Shown here: one piece after another, positions 8,051 to 16,926 of the stretch
Layout: each line of letters opens with the position of its first letter
Numbering within the stretch: position 1 is the first letter of the stretch
NCBI GenBank assembly: GCA_944368925.1
Contig: CALVXG010000004.1
Location: forward strand, 124,001-188,000
DNA: 64,000 nt
Origin: an uncultured Clostridia bacterium
GTDB lineage: Bacteria > Bacillota > Clostridia > Christensenellales > Borkfalkiaceae
Direction: 5' to 3'
Position numbers and translations under genes: made by a program
Notes under the pieces: generated by a model
Told to the model about the DNA's origin: nothing
What the model saw: the letters and a program-made list of their open reading frames with translations, nothing else
Database searches by the model: none

Positions 8051-9052
8051 ATGAAGAAAATTTTGCTGATCGCGACGGGCGGTACGATCGTAAGCCGCTT
8101 GGGAAAAAACGGACTCACGCCGCAAATGCGCGCGGATGAGTTATTGAATTATGTGCCGCAGTGCAGGAATTTCTGCGAGGCGGAGGCGCTGCAACTGATG
8201 AATCTGGACAGTACGAATATGTGTCCGCGCGACTGGGAGGTCATAGCGGGGGCGATCCGTACGCATTATGACGATTTCGACGGGTTTGTGATCTGTCACG
8301 GGACGGATACGATGGCGTTTACGGCGGCCGTGCTCTCGTATATGATTCAGAACAGTCCCAAGCCCATTGTTCTGACGGGCTCGCAAAAGCCGATCGATCT
8401 GGAGATCACGGACGCGCGTACGAATCTTGCGGACAGCCTTTTGTACGCTTCCGACGATGCGTCATCGGGTGTTTGCATCGTATTTGACGGAAAGGTGATC
8501 GCGGGAACGCGCGCCAAAAAGATGCGCACGAAAAGTTACAATGCCTTTTCTTCCATCAATTATCCGTGCCTGGCGGTGATCCGTGACGGCAATATACTGC
8601 GTTACAACCAGGTAAAATTGCAGGGTAAACCGCTGTTTTACGAAAAACTGGACAGCCGCGTGGGGGTATTCAAGCTGATCCCCGGCGTGCCGTCGGATAT
8701 TTTGGATTATTATTTTCATCTCTTCGATGCCGTGGTGATCGAAAGTTTCGGGACGGGCGGGATCCCCGATGCGCCGTACTATCAGTTTGCGGAGATCATT
8801 GAAAAGTGGCGCAACCGCGGAAAGATTCTCGTAATGTGTACGCAGGTCACCAACGAGGGGAGCGACATGAGCGTCTACGAAGTGGGAAAGAGCGTGAAAA
8901 ACAAATTCGGACTCCTGGAAACGTATGACATGACGCTGGAAGCCGCCGTGACGAAACTTATGTGGATCCTTTCGCTTACCCACGAGCGGGACGAGGTGCG
9001 CCGGTTGTTCTATACACCCGTCAATTACGACATTCTCTATCCCGTCCGCTGA
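8051..9052 (+). CDS. ansA: Type I (cytoplasmic) L-asparaginase
   Basis: A 333-residue enzyme that hydrolyses asparagine to aspartate and ammonia. The N-terminal ATGGTIVSR carries the first catalytic threonine, and CHGTDTMAFTA near residue 85 carries the second Thr-Asp pair. The GSQKP motif follows. No signal peptide is seen, which fits the cytoplasmic type. I chose ATG 8051, the seventh codon of a longer frame, because AGAGGA lies at the right distance upstream; the TTG at 8033 has none. It is monocistronic by spacing, with its own -10 box upstream and 195 non-coding bases before cwlD. Confidence 0.92.
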   Translation: MKKILLIATGGTIVSRLGKNGLTPQMRADELLNYVPQCRNFCEAEALQLMNLDSTNMCPRDWEVIAGAIRTHYDDFDGFVICHGTDTMAFTAAVLSYMIQNSPKPIVLTGSQKPIDLEITDARTNLADSLLYASDDASSGVCIVFDGKVIAGTRAKKMRTKSYNAFSSINYPCLAVIRDGNILRYNQVKLQGKPLFYEKLDSRVGVFKLIPGVPSDILDYYFHLFDAVVIESFGTGGIPDAPYYQFAEIIEKWRNRGKILVMCTQVTNEGSDMSVYEVGKSVKNKFGLLETYDMTLEAAVTKLMWILSLTHERDEVRRLFYTPVNYDILYPVR

Positions 9053-9213
9053 TCGGAGGAAAGAAAAAACGAAAGCGCCGCGGCATTCGCGGAGCTTTGC
9101 CGAAAATATTTCCCTTTTTGGGAGTGTGGCGAAAGCGCGTTGATTGCAGGAGAAGAAAATCGGTCGGGAATTTGAAATCCAATCGTGTATTTTGGCGGGA
9201 GAGGAAAAGTAAA

Positions 9214-9242
9214 GCATTTTTCCGCTCCCGTCGGCATACAAT
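9214..9242 (+). promoter_or_regulatory. Sigma-E-like promoter touching the cwlD start
   Basis: GCATTTT (9214-9220), 14 bases, CATACAAT (9235-9242), an almost exact sigma-E pattern. The predicted transcription start falls at about 9249, on the ATG at 9248. Confidence 0.65.
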
Positions 9243-9247
9243 AGCGT

Positions 9248-9928
9248 ATGATTGTGTTAAAAAAAGGCGCGGTTGTTGCCGCGGCGGTGCTTTTGTGTAT
9301 GTTGCTGCTCTCGTGCATGGGACTTTCGGCCGTAAGCTATGCGGGAGCGGAAAGGGCGGCCTATTGCGTTGTTTTAGACGCGGGGCACGGCGGTGTGGAT
9401 CCGGGGGTGCTCGGATCGGTTTCGCACGTAAAAGAGAGTGACGTCAACTTAAAAATCGTGCAAAAGCTGCAAGAATTGTTTTCGGACGCAGGCTTTCGGG
9501 TCGTTCTGACACGGAAAAACGAGGGCGGGCTATACGGTCTTCCGACAAAGGGATATAAGCGGCGGGATATGGAAAAGCGGCGGGAGATCATTCAGGAATC
9601 GCAGGCAAATTTAGTGATCTCCGTGCATCAGAACAATTTTACGGCAGACCGCACGCGTTACGGCGGACAGGTGTTTTTCCGCGATGGCGATGAAAATTCG
9701 GCCGCGTTTGCCGAAGAGATCCAGTCGCGGCTGAATACCCTCAGCGGCAGGCAGGTTTCCGCGCTTAAGGGCGATTTCTTCATGCTTGAATGTACGAACG
9801 CGCCTTCCGTTCTCGTGGAATGCGGCTTTTTGTCCAATGCGAGAGAAGAGCAGCTCTTGCTTTCGGACGAATATCAGACGCAGGTCGCGGACGCCGTCTT
9901 TCAGGGGACGCTCGCGTATCTTTGCTGA
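9248..9928 (+). CDS. cwlD: Germination-type N-acetylmuramoyl-L-alanine amidase CwlD
   Basis: A 226-residue Amidase_3 zinc enzyme. In sporulating Firmicutes CwlD removes the peptide stem from muramic acid so that cortex muramic-delta-lactam can form. An N-terminal hydrophobic anchor spans about residues 5-30. Zinc and catalytic motifs are LDAGHGG, a glutamate in KESDVN, SVHQNNF and VECGFLSN. Length and architecture match CwlD rather than large cell-separation amidases. No clear ribosome binding site precedes the ATG, and the sigma-E-like -10 ends only 5 bases upstream, so the mRNA may be leaderless. A strong hairpin follows. Confidence 0.85.
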   Translation: MIVLKKGAVVAAAVLLCMLLLSCMGLSAVSYAGAERAAYCVVLDAGHGGVDPGVLGSVSHVKESDVNLKIVQKLQELFSDAGFRVVLTRKNEGGLYGLPTKGYKRRDMEKRREIIQESQANLVISVHQNNFTADRTRYGGQVFFRDGDENSAAFAEEIQSRLNTLSGRQVSALKGDFFMLECTNAPSVLVECGFLSNAREEQLLLSDEYQTQVADAVFQGTLAYLC

Positions 9929-9964
9929 AAAAATTTTATCGGAAAATTTCGGATGTACCCTTTC

Positions 9965-10006
9965 GGCCGCCGTGCCTTGCGCATATGCGCAGGCACGGCG
10001 GCCTTT
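9965..10006 (+). terminator. Terminator after cwlD
   Basis: GGCCGCCGTGCC (9965-9976) pairs with 9992-10003, with an inner TGCGCATATGCGCA palindrome, then TTT. Confidence 0.65.
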
Positions 10007-10340
10007 CATACAAGAACCGACCGATGACAAGTAACCTGCAAAAAACAGCCTTTCATGTAAAAACCGCACGACGGCAGACAGTACGTGAAAAACGACTTTT
10101 CAAACAAAAAATTGACCTACGACAAGCCCGAAAAAACGGCGTTTTCACAAAGATTGCCCGACGGTAAAGAGTCCAAAAAAATCGGTTTGCTGCAAAATAT
10201 TTTTTGCGGCAAACCGAACTTTACGGAAAATCTGTCCGAAGGAAAGGGCGGGAGAAAAAATTTGTCGGGAAGGAAAAACGGGTGCGGCGGAGAGAGGGCA
10301 AATGTTTGCGCGCGCGTTTAAAATAGTATCCGCGTATTTA
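10007..10340. other. Intergenic stretch with one 16-bp inverted repeat
   Basis: No gene is supported here; the frames present are lysine-rich and lack start signals. An imperfect inverted repeat at 10182-10217 (15 of 16 pairs) has no T-tail and its role is unknown. Confidence 0.4.
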
Positions 10341-10369
10341 TTGAATTTTTCAAACGGGTATGGTATAAT
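10341..10369 (+). promoter_or_regulatory. Strong promoter ending at the mrnC start codon
   Basis: TTGAAT (10341-10346), 17 bases, TGG-TATAAT (10361-10369). The expected transcription start is at about 10376, the A of the ATG. Confidence 0.75.
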
Positions 10370-10375
10370 GATTTT

Positions 10376-10777
10376 ATGGTTAAATTTAACGAGAGGATGT
10401 CGGAAGAGCGGGCGAAGGGAATGAATGCCGTCGTGCTTGCGTTTATCGGGGATGCGGCGTACTCGCTTTATGTGCGGGAGTCGCTGGTATTTGCGTCCGA
10501 TTACAAGACGGGGGTATTGCAGAAGCTTTCGTCGGAGCGGGTGAGTGCGAAGGGGCAGGCGGCGCTGGTGGAGCGCATATACGAGAGGCTGACGGAGGAA
10601 GAGCGGGAGATATTTCTGCGGGGCAGGAATGCAAAGAAGCCGACGAAGAGCAAGAATGCGACGGTGGCGGAGTACAATCTTTCTACGGGATTTGAAGCGG
10701 TGATCGGGTACCTGTATCTGACGGGGAATTACGGCCGCATGGACGAACTGATCGGCGGAGACGGAGATGAAAATTGA
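10376..10777 (+). CDS. mrnC: Mini-ribonuclease III
   Basis: A 133-residue RNase III-like enzyme without a dsRNA-binding domain, which in Bacillus matures 23S rRNA. The catalytic motif FIGDAAYSLYVR lies at about residues 23-34, and RNAKKPTKSKNAT plus FEAVIGYLYL match the family. The ATG at 10376 aligns the N-terminus with the Bacillus protein; internal Met codons at 10397 and 10421 are alternatives. The promoter suggests an mRNA starting on this ATG. It overlaps rlmB by 11 bases and heads the mrnC-rlmB-sigH run typical of Firmicutes. Confidence 0.93.
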   Translation: MVKFNERMSEERAKGMNAVVLAFIGDAAYSLYVRESLVFASDYKTGVLQKLSSERVSAKGQAALVERIYERLTEEEREIFLRGRNAKKPTKSKNATVAEYNLSTGFEAVIGYLYLTGNYGRMDELIGGDGDEN

Positions 10778-11477
10778 GGGACGGAATGCCGTGCTGGAGC
10801 TTTTGAAGAGTGAGGCGACGGTGGATAAAATTTTAATGCAGAAGGGAGCGGAGCGTTCTGCGGGCCGAATTTTTGCGATGGCGCGGGAGAAGAATATCCG
10901 TGTGCAGTTTGCGGAAGGGAAGGCATTGGATCGGGAGAGTGAAACGGGCAGGCACCAGGGGGTGATCGCCTATGTATCCGATTACGAATATGCAGATTTT
11001 GACCGTTTTCTGGAAAAGAAGGAAGGGCCGCGCTTCGTAGTGATCTGTGACGGGATCGAAGACGTGCACAATCTCGGGAGCATTCTGCGTGTGGCGGAAT
11101 GTGCGGGAGCGGACGGAGTGATCCTGCCGAAGAACAAGAGCGCGCAGGTGACGGGCGCGGTGGTGCGCATATCGGAAGGCGCGGCGAATCACATAGCGGT
11201 GGCGCGGGTGCCTGGGGTCAATTTTGCGATCGACGAACTGAAAAAGAGCGGGTACTGGGTTTACGGACTGGAAGCGGACGGCGAGAGCATTTACGAAACC
11301 GATCTTCGCGGCGACATTGCGTTGGTAGTCGGGGGAGAGGACAGAGGGATCTCGCGGCTGACGCGGGAGAAATGCGACAAAGTCCTGTCGCTGCCGTTGA
11401 AGGGGAAGGTCAATTCGCTGAACGCGTCGGTGGCGCTGGGCATAGCGGCGTATGAGGCGGTGCGGCAGAGATCATGA
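10767..11477 (+). CDS. rlmB: 23S rRNA 2'-O-methyltransferase RlmB (TrmH family)
   Basis: A 236-residue SPOUT methyltransferase expected to methylate the ribose of G2251 in 23S rRNA. An N-terminal substrate-binding domain (GRNAVLELL onward) is followed by the SPOUT fold with DVHNLGSILR, VVGGEDRGIS and LPLKGKVNSLNASVA, which form the knot and bind S-adenosylmethionine. It overlaps mrnC by 11 bases and sigH by 4 (ATGA), so the three are one operon. The neighbouring mrnC also acts on 23S rRNA, which fits. Confidence 0.92.
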   Translation: MKIEGRNAVLELLKSEATVDKILMQKGAERSAGRIFAMAREKNIRVQFAEGKALDRESETGRHQGVIAYVSDYEYADFDRFLEKKEGPRFVVICDGIEDVHNLGSILRVAECAGADGVILPKNKSAQVTGAVVRISEGAANHIAVARVPGVNFAIDELKKSGYWVYGLEADGESIYETDLRGDIALVVGGEDRGISRLTREKCDKVLSLPLKGKVNSLNASVALGIAAYEAVRQRS

Positions 11478-12049
11478 CGGACGAAAAGATGGCATTGGCG
11501 GCGCAGGCGGGCGACCGTGCGGCGGCGGAAAAACTTCTTGAAAAGTACAAAAACGCGGTGCGCGGGATCGCGCGCGGGTATTTTCTGGAAGGCGGCGATG
11601 CGGAAGATCTGGTGCAGGAAGGCATGATCGGTTTGTATTCGGCCGTGACGGGGTATCGTGACGGCGGGATGAGTTTCAAGAATTTTGCGTATCTTTGCAT
11701 CCACCGTCGCATTTTGAGCGCGGTGAAGAGTGCGGCGCGCAAGAAGCATACGGCGCTGAACACGTATGTTCCGCTGTTCGATGCGGACGGGCAGAGCCTG
11801 GAGCTGATCACGCAGGAAAATCCCGAAACGGTGCTGATCGGCGGTGAAGAGCGGGGCGAATTTCTGGCTTTGCTTCAAAAAAATTTAACGGCGGCGGAGT
11901 ATACGGCGCTGACCGATTATATGGAGGGGCTCAGCATATCGGAGATCGCGCGCAAGGAAGGAAGGAGCGAAAAGAGTGCGGAAAATGCCGTGCAGCGCGC
12001 GAAAAAGAAGGTTTTGCAACTTTTGAAGGACAGAAAAAACGGAGCGTGA
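11474..12049 (+). CDS. sigH: RNA polymerase sigma factor SigH (Spo0H)
   Basis: A 191-residue sigma-70-family factor that in endospore formers directs early stationary-phase and sporulation genes. Region 2 is visible as EDLVQEGMIGLYSAV followed by FAYLCIHRRI (about residues 45-80); region 4 is at the C-terminus with SISEIARKEGRSEKSAENAV. It lacks regions 1 and 3, as SigH does. The ATG overlaps the rlmB stop (ATGA), and the order mrnC-rlmB-sigH is conserved in Firmicutes, although a yacP-like gene is often between them and is absent here. Confidence 0.9.
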   Translation: MTDEKMALAAQAGDRAAAEKLLEKYKNAVRGIARGYFLEGGDAEDLVQEGMIGLYSAVTGYRDGGMSFKNFAYLCIHRRILSAVKSAARKKHTALNTYVPLFDADGQSLELITQENPETVLIGGEERGEFLALLQKNLTAAEYTALTDYMEGLSISEIARKEGRSEKSAENAVQRAKKKVLQLLKDRKNGA

Positions 12050-12080
12050 CGCGGGAAAAATTCCCGCCGAGGAGAAAATT

Positions 12081-13745
12081 ATGGCATATCAGGCGTTGTA
12101 CCGTGCGTTTCGTCCGTCCACGCTGGACGGGCTCGTGCGGCAGGAGCATATCGTAAAAATACTGAAAAATCAGATCGAGACGGGCAGGGTCGGGCACGCG
12201 TATTTGTTTTGCGGGCCGCGCGGCACGGGCAAGACGAGCACGGCGAAGATCTTTGCCAAGGCGATCAACTGTCTGCATCCCGTGGACGGTTCGCCGTGCG
12301 GGAAGTGCGAGGTTTGCAAGGCGCTTGCGGATCCCGCGAACCTGGATATTTCGGAGATCGACGCGGCGTCCAACAACGGCGTGAACGAAATGCGCGATCT
12401 GCGCGAAAAGGTGCAATATCCCCCCGTATCGGCGCGCTTTAAGGTTTACATCATCGACGAAGTGCACATGCTTTCCGATTCTGCGTTCAACGCTCTTTTA
12501 AAGACGCTGGAAGAGCCGCCCAAACACGCGGTGTTCATTTTGGCTACGACCGAGCCGCACAAACTTCCCGCGACGATTTTGTCGCGGTGCATGCGGTTCG
12601 ATTTCAAGCTGATCCCGCAGGAAGACATCGAAGAGCATCTGAAAAAAATACTCAAAGAGATCGGGAAGGAGTACGAAGACGAAGCGGTTTCCGCGATTGC
12701 GCGGGCGGGGGCGGGCAGTATGCGCGACAGCCTGTCGGTGGCGGATATCTGTATTTCGTACAGCAAGGGCAAGCTGACGTATGCGGACGTATGCGAAGTG
12801 CTGGGTTCCGCGGACTTTTACGAGGTGGCGAAACTCGGGGAGAGCGTTCTGAAAGAGGACGCGTCGGCGGCGCTTTCCGAGACGGAAAAGGTGATCGCGT
12901 CGGGCAAGGGCGTGGGCGTACTGGCGAAAGACATGCTCACCTTTTTGAACCGTTGCACGATCGCGAAGACCTGCCGCAACGCGCAGGAACTTTTGGGACT
13001 TCCCGCCGAAATGTTTGCGGAAGTCAAGCGCATAGCGGACGAGGCGGAAGGCCGTAAAATTTTGCGCACGAGCGAAATTTTCGCGCAGGTGGAAACGGAT
13101 CTTCGCTATTCCACGTCGCCGCGCATCATTTTCGAGACGGCGATCGCCAAGGCATGCCTCCCGCAGGCGGACAGAGATATACTGACTTTGGCGCGCCGAC
13201 TGGACGCTCTGGAAGCGAAATTACAGAGCGGCGGCTTTACGGCATCGCCCGCCGCGGCGCAGGCGGCCCCGTCCATGCGGCAGACGGAGGAAGCGGACAG
13301 TCCCTTTGCGGAACGCGTGCCGCGCGCTCCGCGCCCGCGCATGGCGGAGGAAGAACCGCCCGCGGATATTTTTTCCGCGCCGCGCACATCGTTTGCGGAC
13401 CGCAAAATCGAAGTTTCGGGCAACGCCTTGGAAAACAGAAAGGCGGCGGGCGCGCTGTTCATGCGGTCTTTGCGCAAAAATGTAAAGAGCGGGGTGCTCT
13501 TTACCATGTGCCAGGATCTGGAAACCTCGTTCGAAGGGGACACGTTCGTGCTCGCGACGGACAACGAGATCATCGCGTCCAGGCTCAACAGTCCGGAAAA
13601 TCATAAGAGCTTGCAGCAGGCGCTGGAAGCGATCGGGATCCGCGATTTTGTGGTGCGGCAGAAAGGGCAGAAGACGGATCCCGCCAAAGAGCAGATCGAA
13701 CAGCTTAAACGCGATTTTCCCGATACGGAAATCGACGTAAAATAA
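12081..13745 (+). CDS. dnaX: DNA polymerase III gamma/tau subunit
   Basis: A 554-residue clamp-loader ATPase. The Walker A motif is GPRGTGKTS (about residue 45), the zinc module CGKCEVC is near residue 75, the DEAH-like box is IIDEVHML and the sensor is TTEPHKLPATILSRC. A C-terminal tau-like extension after about residue 370 contains a low-complexity proline/alanine linker. I saw no obvious slippery A-run that would signal a programmed frameshift to gamma, though I did not search exhaustively. GAGGAG lies before the ATG. It begins the dnaX-ybaB-recR block. Confidence 0.95.
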   Translation: MAYQALYRAFRPSTLDGLVRQEHIVKILKNQIETGRVGHAYLFCGPRGTGKTSTAKIFAKAINCLHPVDGSPCGKCEVCKALADPANLDISEIDAASNNGVNEMRDLREKVQYPPVSARFKVYIIDEVHMLSDSAFNALLKTLEEPPKHAVFILATTEPHKLPATILSRCMRFDFKLIPQEDIEEHLKKILKEIGKEYEDEAVSAIARAGAGSMRDSLSVADICISYSKGKLTYADVCEVLGSADFYEVAKLGESVLKEDASAALSETEKVIASGKGVGVLAKDMLTFLNRCTIAKTCRNAQELLGLPAEMFAEVKRIADEAEGRKILRTSEIFAQVETDLRYSTSPRIIFETAIAKACLPQADRDILTLARRLDALEAKLQSGGFTASPAAAQAAPSMRQTEEADSPFAERVPRAPRPRMAEEEPPADIFSAPRTSFADRKIEVSGNALENRKAAGALFMRSLRKNVKSGVLFTMCQDLETSFEGDTFVLATDNEIIASRLNSPENHKSLQQALEAIGIRDFVVRQKGQKTDPAKEQIEQLKRDFPDTEIDVK

Positions 13746-13847
13746 GCGCGGCGAAAGAAACAAGATGATTTGCAGGCAGAATGCAGGGCCTGCGTTAAAA
13801 AAGAGCGCGGAGAGCGCGCGGGAAAAGAAAAAGGAAGGAAAGAAAAA

Positions 13848-14186
13848 ATGGCAGGATTCAAAGGCGGAATGGGCGGCGGAAACATGCAGAACCTGATGAA
13901 GCAGGCGCAGAAAATGCAGGAACAGCTGCAGGAGACGGAGAAGCTCCTGGAAGACTGGGAGATTGTGGGCACGAGCGGCGGCGAAGCGGTGGTCGTGTAC
14001 ATGAACGCGAAGAAGAAGATCGACGGGATCGAGCTGGACCCGAAGGTGGTGGATCCCGAAGACGTGGAGATGCTGGAAGATCTGATCATGGCGGCGATCA
14101 ACGACGGTTACAAGAAAGCGGACGAAGTGTACAAGGAGAAGATGGGCCCGTTCGGCGGAATGGGCGGAATGGGAGGCCTTTTTTAA
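13848..14186 (+). CDS. ybaB: YbaB/EbfC-family nucleoid-associated protein
   Basis: A 112-residue DNA-binding protein of the family always found beside recR. The N-terminal MQNLMKQAQKMQEQLQ helix, the central EAVVVYMNAKKKIDGIELDP strand region and the glycine-methionine-rich ends are typical. I chose ATG 13848, preceded by AAGGAAGGAAAG; a longer frame back to 13770 has no comparable signal. It ends 3 bases before recR. The exact role in recombination or nucleoid structure is not settled for the family. Confidence 0.92.
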   Translation: MAGFKGGMGGGNMQNLMKQAQKMQEQLQETEKLLEDWEIVGTSGGEAVVVYMNAKKKIDGIELDPKVVDPEDVEMLEDLIMAAINDGYKKADEVYKEKMGPFGGMGGMGGLF

Positions 14187-14189
14187 GCG

Positions 14190-14783
14190 ATGCAAGTGTA
14201 CATTGAACCGATCGGCAGGCTGATCAACGAGTTTTCCAAGCTCCCGGGGGTGGGAAAAAAGTCTGCCCAGCGGTATGCCTATAAGATCATCGACATGACG
14301 GAGCGGGAAGCGCAGGAATTTGCCGCGGCGATCCTGAACGTAAAGAAGAAAGTGCGTTACTGCAAGGTGTGCGGCAATTTTACGGAAGAGGAAGAGTGCG
14401 AAATCTGCCGTGAGCGCGATCATCGGGTGATCTGCGTGGTCAAGGAGCCGAAGGACGTCATCGCGCTGGAAAAGCTGCACGAATACAAGGGCGTGTACCA
14501 TGTTTTGCACGGCGTGATCAACCCGATGGAAGGGATCGGGCCGAACGATATCCGCATCCGCGAACTGCTTGCGCGCGTGCAGGAAGAGCCCGTCGAGGAA
14601 GTGATCCTCGCGACTAATCCCGACGTGGAAGGGGATGCGACCGCGCTGTACATTGCCAAACTTTTAAAGCCGCTGGGCATCAAAGTGACGCGGCTCAGCC
14701 GCGGCATTCCCGTCGGTTCGGAAATCGAATACACCGACGACGTGACCCTTTCCCGCGCGTTCATCGAGCGGAAGGAAATTTAG
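14190..14783 (+). CDS. recR: Recombination mediator RecR
   Basis: A 197-residue protein of the RecFOR pathway that loads RecA at gaps. An N-terminal helix-hairpin-helix ([13 protein letters not shown], about residues 20-32) is followed by a four-cysteine zinc finger, CKVCGNF and CEICRE, and a Toprim domain with [16 protein letters not shown]. The length matches the family. It lies 3 bases after ybaB in the standard dnaX-ybaB-recR order. Confidence 0.95.
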   Translation: MQVYIEPIGRLINEFSKLPGVGKKSAQRYAYKIIDMTEREAQEFAAAILNVKKKVRYCKVCGNFTEEEECEICRERDHRVICVVKEPKDVIALEKLHEYKGVYHVLHGVINPMEGIGPNDIRIRELLARVQEEPVEEVILATNPDVEGDATALYIAKLLKPLGIKVTRLSRGIPVGSEIEYTDDVTLSRAFIERKEI

Positions 14784-14856
14784 CAAATTGTTCGCGTACC
14801 GTGGGTACGTATGTGTAAATTTTTGACAAAAATCAGAAGATTCGGAGGGAACTGGA

Positions 14857-15852
14857 TTGAAAAAAATAACCGTGCTGGGCTGTGGCAGATGGGGATCGTT
14901 TATTGCATGGTATCTTGCGACGAAGAAGGGGAAAGAAGTCTGGTCCTGGGGGCCGGAGGGTGACTATTCGTACGAAGTTTTGAAAAACACGGGCAAGAAC
15001 GAATACGTCACGCTGGACAAGAGCATCGTTTTAACCTGCGATCTTGCGAAAGCGGTGGCGCGGGCGGAGCTGATCATCATTTCGATCAGTTCGCAGGGGG
15101 TGCGCGGCTTTATCGAAAAGATCAAAGCGTGCGGCGACGTTTCCGACAAATATTTCGTGCTGTGCATGAAGGGGATCGAAGTGGAGACGGGCGAACGCTT
15201 ATCGCAGATTTTGATCGACGCGGGCATCGCAAAGGAAAAGATCGCGGTGTGGGTAGGCCCCGGGCATATCCAGGATTTTACGGCGGGGATCCCCAACTGC
15301 ATGGTCATCGACAGCTACGACGTGGCGCTCAAAAAGATGCTGGCGGACGATTTCAAGAGCGACCTGATCCGTTTTTATTACGGCAACGACATAATCGGCA
15401 CGGAGATCGGCGCGGCGGCAAAGAACGTGATGGGCATTGCGGCGGGCGTTCTGGACGGCGGCGGAATATCCACGCTGAAAGGGCCTTTGATGTCGCGCGG
15501 GGCGCGCGAAGTGGCGCGGCTGATCAAGGCGCTCGGCGGAAACGAGCTTTCCGCGTACGGTCTGGCGCACCTTGGCGATTACGAAACAACGCTCTTTTCG
15601 CACCATTCGCACAACCGCATGTACGGGGAAATGCTGGTGAAAGGGCAGAAGTTTGAAAAACTCGCCGAAGGGGTCATGACGGCGGCGGCCATGAAAAAAC
15701 TGGGCGAAAAACTCGGCGTGGAACTTCCCATCACCGATGCGGTCTATGATATCTGCTTTACCGATTCTCCCCTCAACAACAAAGACGGGAAGAACCTGTG
15801 CATGGATATTATTCTGAAACTTTTTTCGCGCGATACCAAATTTGAATTCTGA
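14857..15852 (+). CDS. gpsA: NAD(P)H-dependent glycerol-3-phosphate dehydrogenase
   Basis: A 331-residue enzyme making sn-glycerol 3-phosphate for phospholipids. The Rossmann motif is VLGCGRWGS at the N-terminus. Catalytic and substrate motifs include CMKGIE, VGPGH, GAAAKNVMGIAAG (active-site lysine) and SRGAREVARL. The start is TTG at 14857 with TCGGAGGGA 8 bases upstream; no ATG nearby fits the conserved N-terminus. About 70 bases separate it from recR, and a small lipoprotein gene follows in the same direction. Confidence 0.93.
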   Translation: MKKITVLGCGRWGSFIAWYLATKKGKEVWSWGPEGDYSYEVLKNTGKNEYVTLDKSIVLTCDLAKAVARAELIIISISSQGVRGFIEKIKACGDVSDKYFVLCMKGIEVETGERLSQILIDAGIAKEKIAVWVGPGHIQDFTAGIPNCMVIDSYDVALKKMLADDFKSDLIRFYYGNDIIGTEIGAAAKNVMGIAAGVLDGGGISTLKGPLMSRGAREVARLIKALGGNELSAYGLAHLGDYETTLFSHHSHNRMYGEMLVKGQKFEKLAEGVMTAAAMKKLGEKLGVELPITDAVYDICFTDSPLNNKDGKNLCMDIILKLFSRDTKFEF

Positions 15853-15887
15853 GAGAAAAATTCTGTTAAAAAAATAAGGAGAGAATT

Positions 15888-16346
15888 ATGAAAAAGGCAA
15901 TACTTTGTATGTTGCTCGGGGTACTTGTGCTGTTTGCGCTTGCAGGCTGTGCGGAGGGCGGAAACACGAAAAGAGCGGAGGTCACCCTGAACAAGAAATA
16001 TGTGTTTGAGGATAGCATAGCTTTGGAAGAGGGCGAGCAAAATTATTACGTGTTCACGGACAGTGACGAGGGATATTATCACTTTTATGCCCGCTATTCC
16101 AGTGTGGGATCGGAAGATATCAGAGACTATACCATATATTTTAAATATTATATTGCGGACGATATGCTGAACTGTTTCTTTGATTCCGTCGTGTACGGGG
16201 AAAAACATACGCTAGGGACGGATATGGTGGATAGCTTTTGGGAGAATGCGTTTATGGCAAACGAGAATTATCTGATGAGCATGGACAGGAGTTACTATTT
16301 CAACGTAGATTTTCTGGAAAAGGAGATCCCGAATTTCGGGAAATAA
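15888..16346 (+). CDS. Small unrecognised lipoprotein
   Basis: A 152-residue protein with a lysine-start signal peptide and lipobox LAGC (cysteine about residue 21), so it should be anchored outside the membrane. The mature part is rich in tyrosine, phenylalanine and acidic residues, for example YYVFTDSDEGYYHFYARY, and probably beta-rich. I recognise no family. An AGGAGAG site precedes the ATG, 35 bases after gpsA, and a 23-bp hairpin follows. It may share the gpsA transcript, with no evident functional link. Confidence 0.75.
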   Translation: MKKAILCMLLGVLVLFALAGCAEGGNTKRAEVTLNKKYVFEDSIALEEGEQNYYVFTDSDEGYYHFYARYSSVGSEDIRDYTIYFKYYIADDMLNCFFDSVVYGEKHTLGTDMVDSFWENAFMANENYLMSMDRSYYFNVDFLEKEIPNFGK

Positions 16347-16359
16347 ATTTTCGTCGTAA

Positions 16360-16415
16360 AAAGAGAAGGGGCGCCGTCCTGCATGCAGCAGGACGGCGCC
16401 CCTTCTCTTTATATT
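16360..16415. terminator. Bidirectional terminator, 23-bp perfect stem
   Basis: Bases 16360-16382 pair exactly with 16388-16410 around ATGCA. It sits between two convergent genes, with A-run and T-run on either side. Confidence 0.85.
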
Positions 16416-16861
16416 TTGTTTTCCGCTTTTTGCAAAAGGCGGATACATTCGCTCAGATGGTAAAACAAATCGTCCAATTCCTCTTCGGAAAGAACGCCGA
16501 GTTTTGCGCGGAAGCCGTCCATTGCCCGTTTGGAATAGAATTTTGCGAGTTCGACGCCTTCGGGCAGAAGGGAAACGTTGACCTGGCGGCGGTTGTTTCC
16601 GTCCGTCTCGCGGGTCAGCGCGCCGCGCGTTTCCAGATCGCTGACGATGCGCGTCATCTGCTGGTTGGATACGCCCAGCCGTTCGGCCAGTTCGCTCATG
16701 CTGATCTTGTTCATTTTTCTTAGAATCAGCAGGCAGAAAATTGCGTGCCGCGGAAGTTTTTCCTCGTTTTTGCCGTGGGGCGAGGCGATATAATCGCGCC
16801 GCAGCTGCGGCATTGCGGAACATACCATCCGCGCCAGTTTTTCGATCTTTTCTTCTTTCAC
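16409..16861 (-). CDS. MarR-family repressor
   Basis: A 150-residue winged-helix regulator. The recognition region is ISMSELAERLGVSNQQMTRIVSDLETRGALTRE (given in parts: SMSELAERLGVSNQQM, then the wing DGNNRRQVNVSL). I chose the GTG at 16861 because AAAAGGAGAAAGA precedes it; an in-frame upstream extension to 16924 covers the promoter. It is divergent from a pair of ABC exporters, and MarR regulators commonly control such pairs, so it probably represses them in response to a small molecule. The shared region has head-to-head promoters and a dyad. Confidence 0.85.
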   Translation of the reverse strand: MKEEKIEKLARMVCSAMPQLRRDYIASPHGKNEEKLPRHAIFCLLILRKMNKISMSELAERLGVSNQQMTRIVSDLETRGALTRETDGNNRRQVNVSLLPEGVELAKFYSKRAMDGFRAKLGVLSEEELDDLFYHLSECIRLLQKAENKI

Positions 16862-16882
16862 CGCTCTTTCTCCTTTTTTTAA

Positions 16883-16911
16883 ATTATAATCTCTGCCGCC
16901 GCGCTTGTCAA
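16883..16911 (-). promoter_or_regulatory. Promoter of the marR-like gene
   Basis: Reading leftward: TTGACA (16911-16906), 17 bases, TATAAT (16888-16883). Both hexamers are consensus. Confidence 0.85.
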
Positions 16912-16926
16912 TCGTTTTGCACACTT

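Noticed and set aside
10085..10321. 78-codon lysine-rich frame after cwlD
   Set aside because: Composition unlike real proteins here, no start signals, and it contains an inverted repeat.
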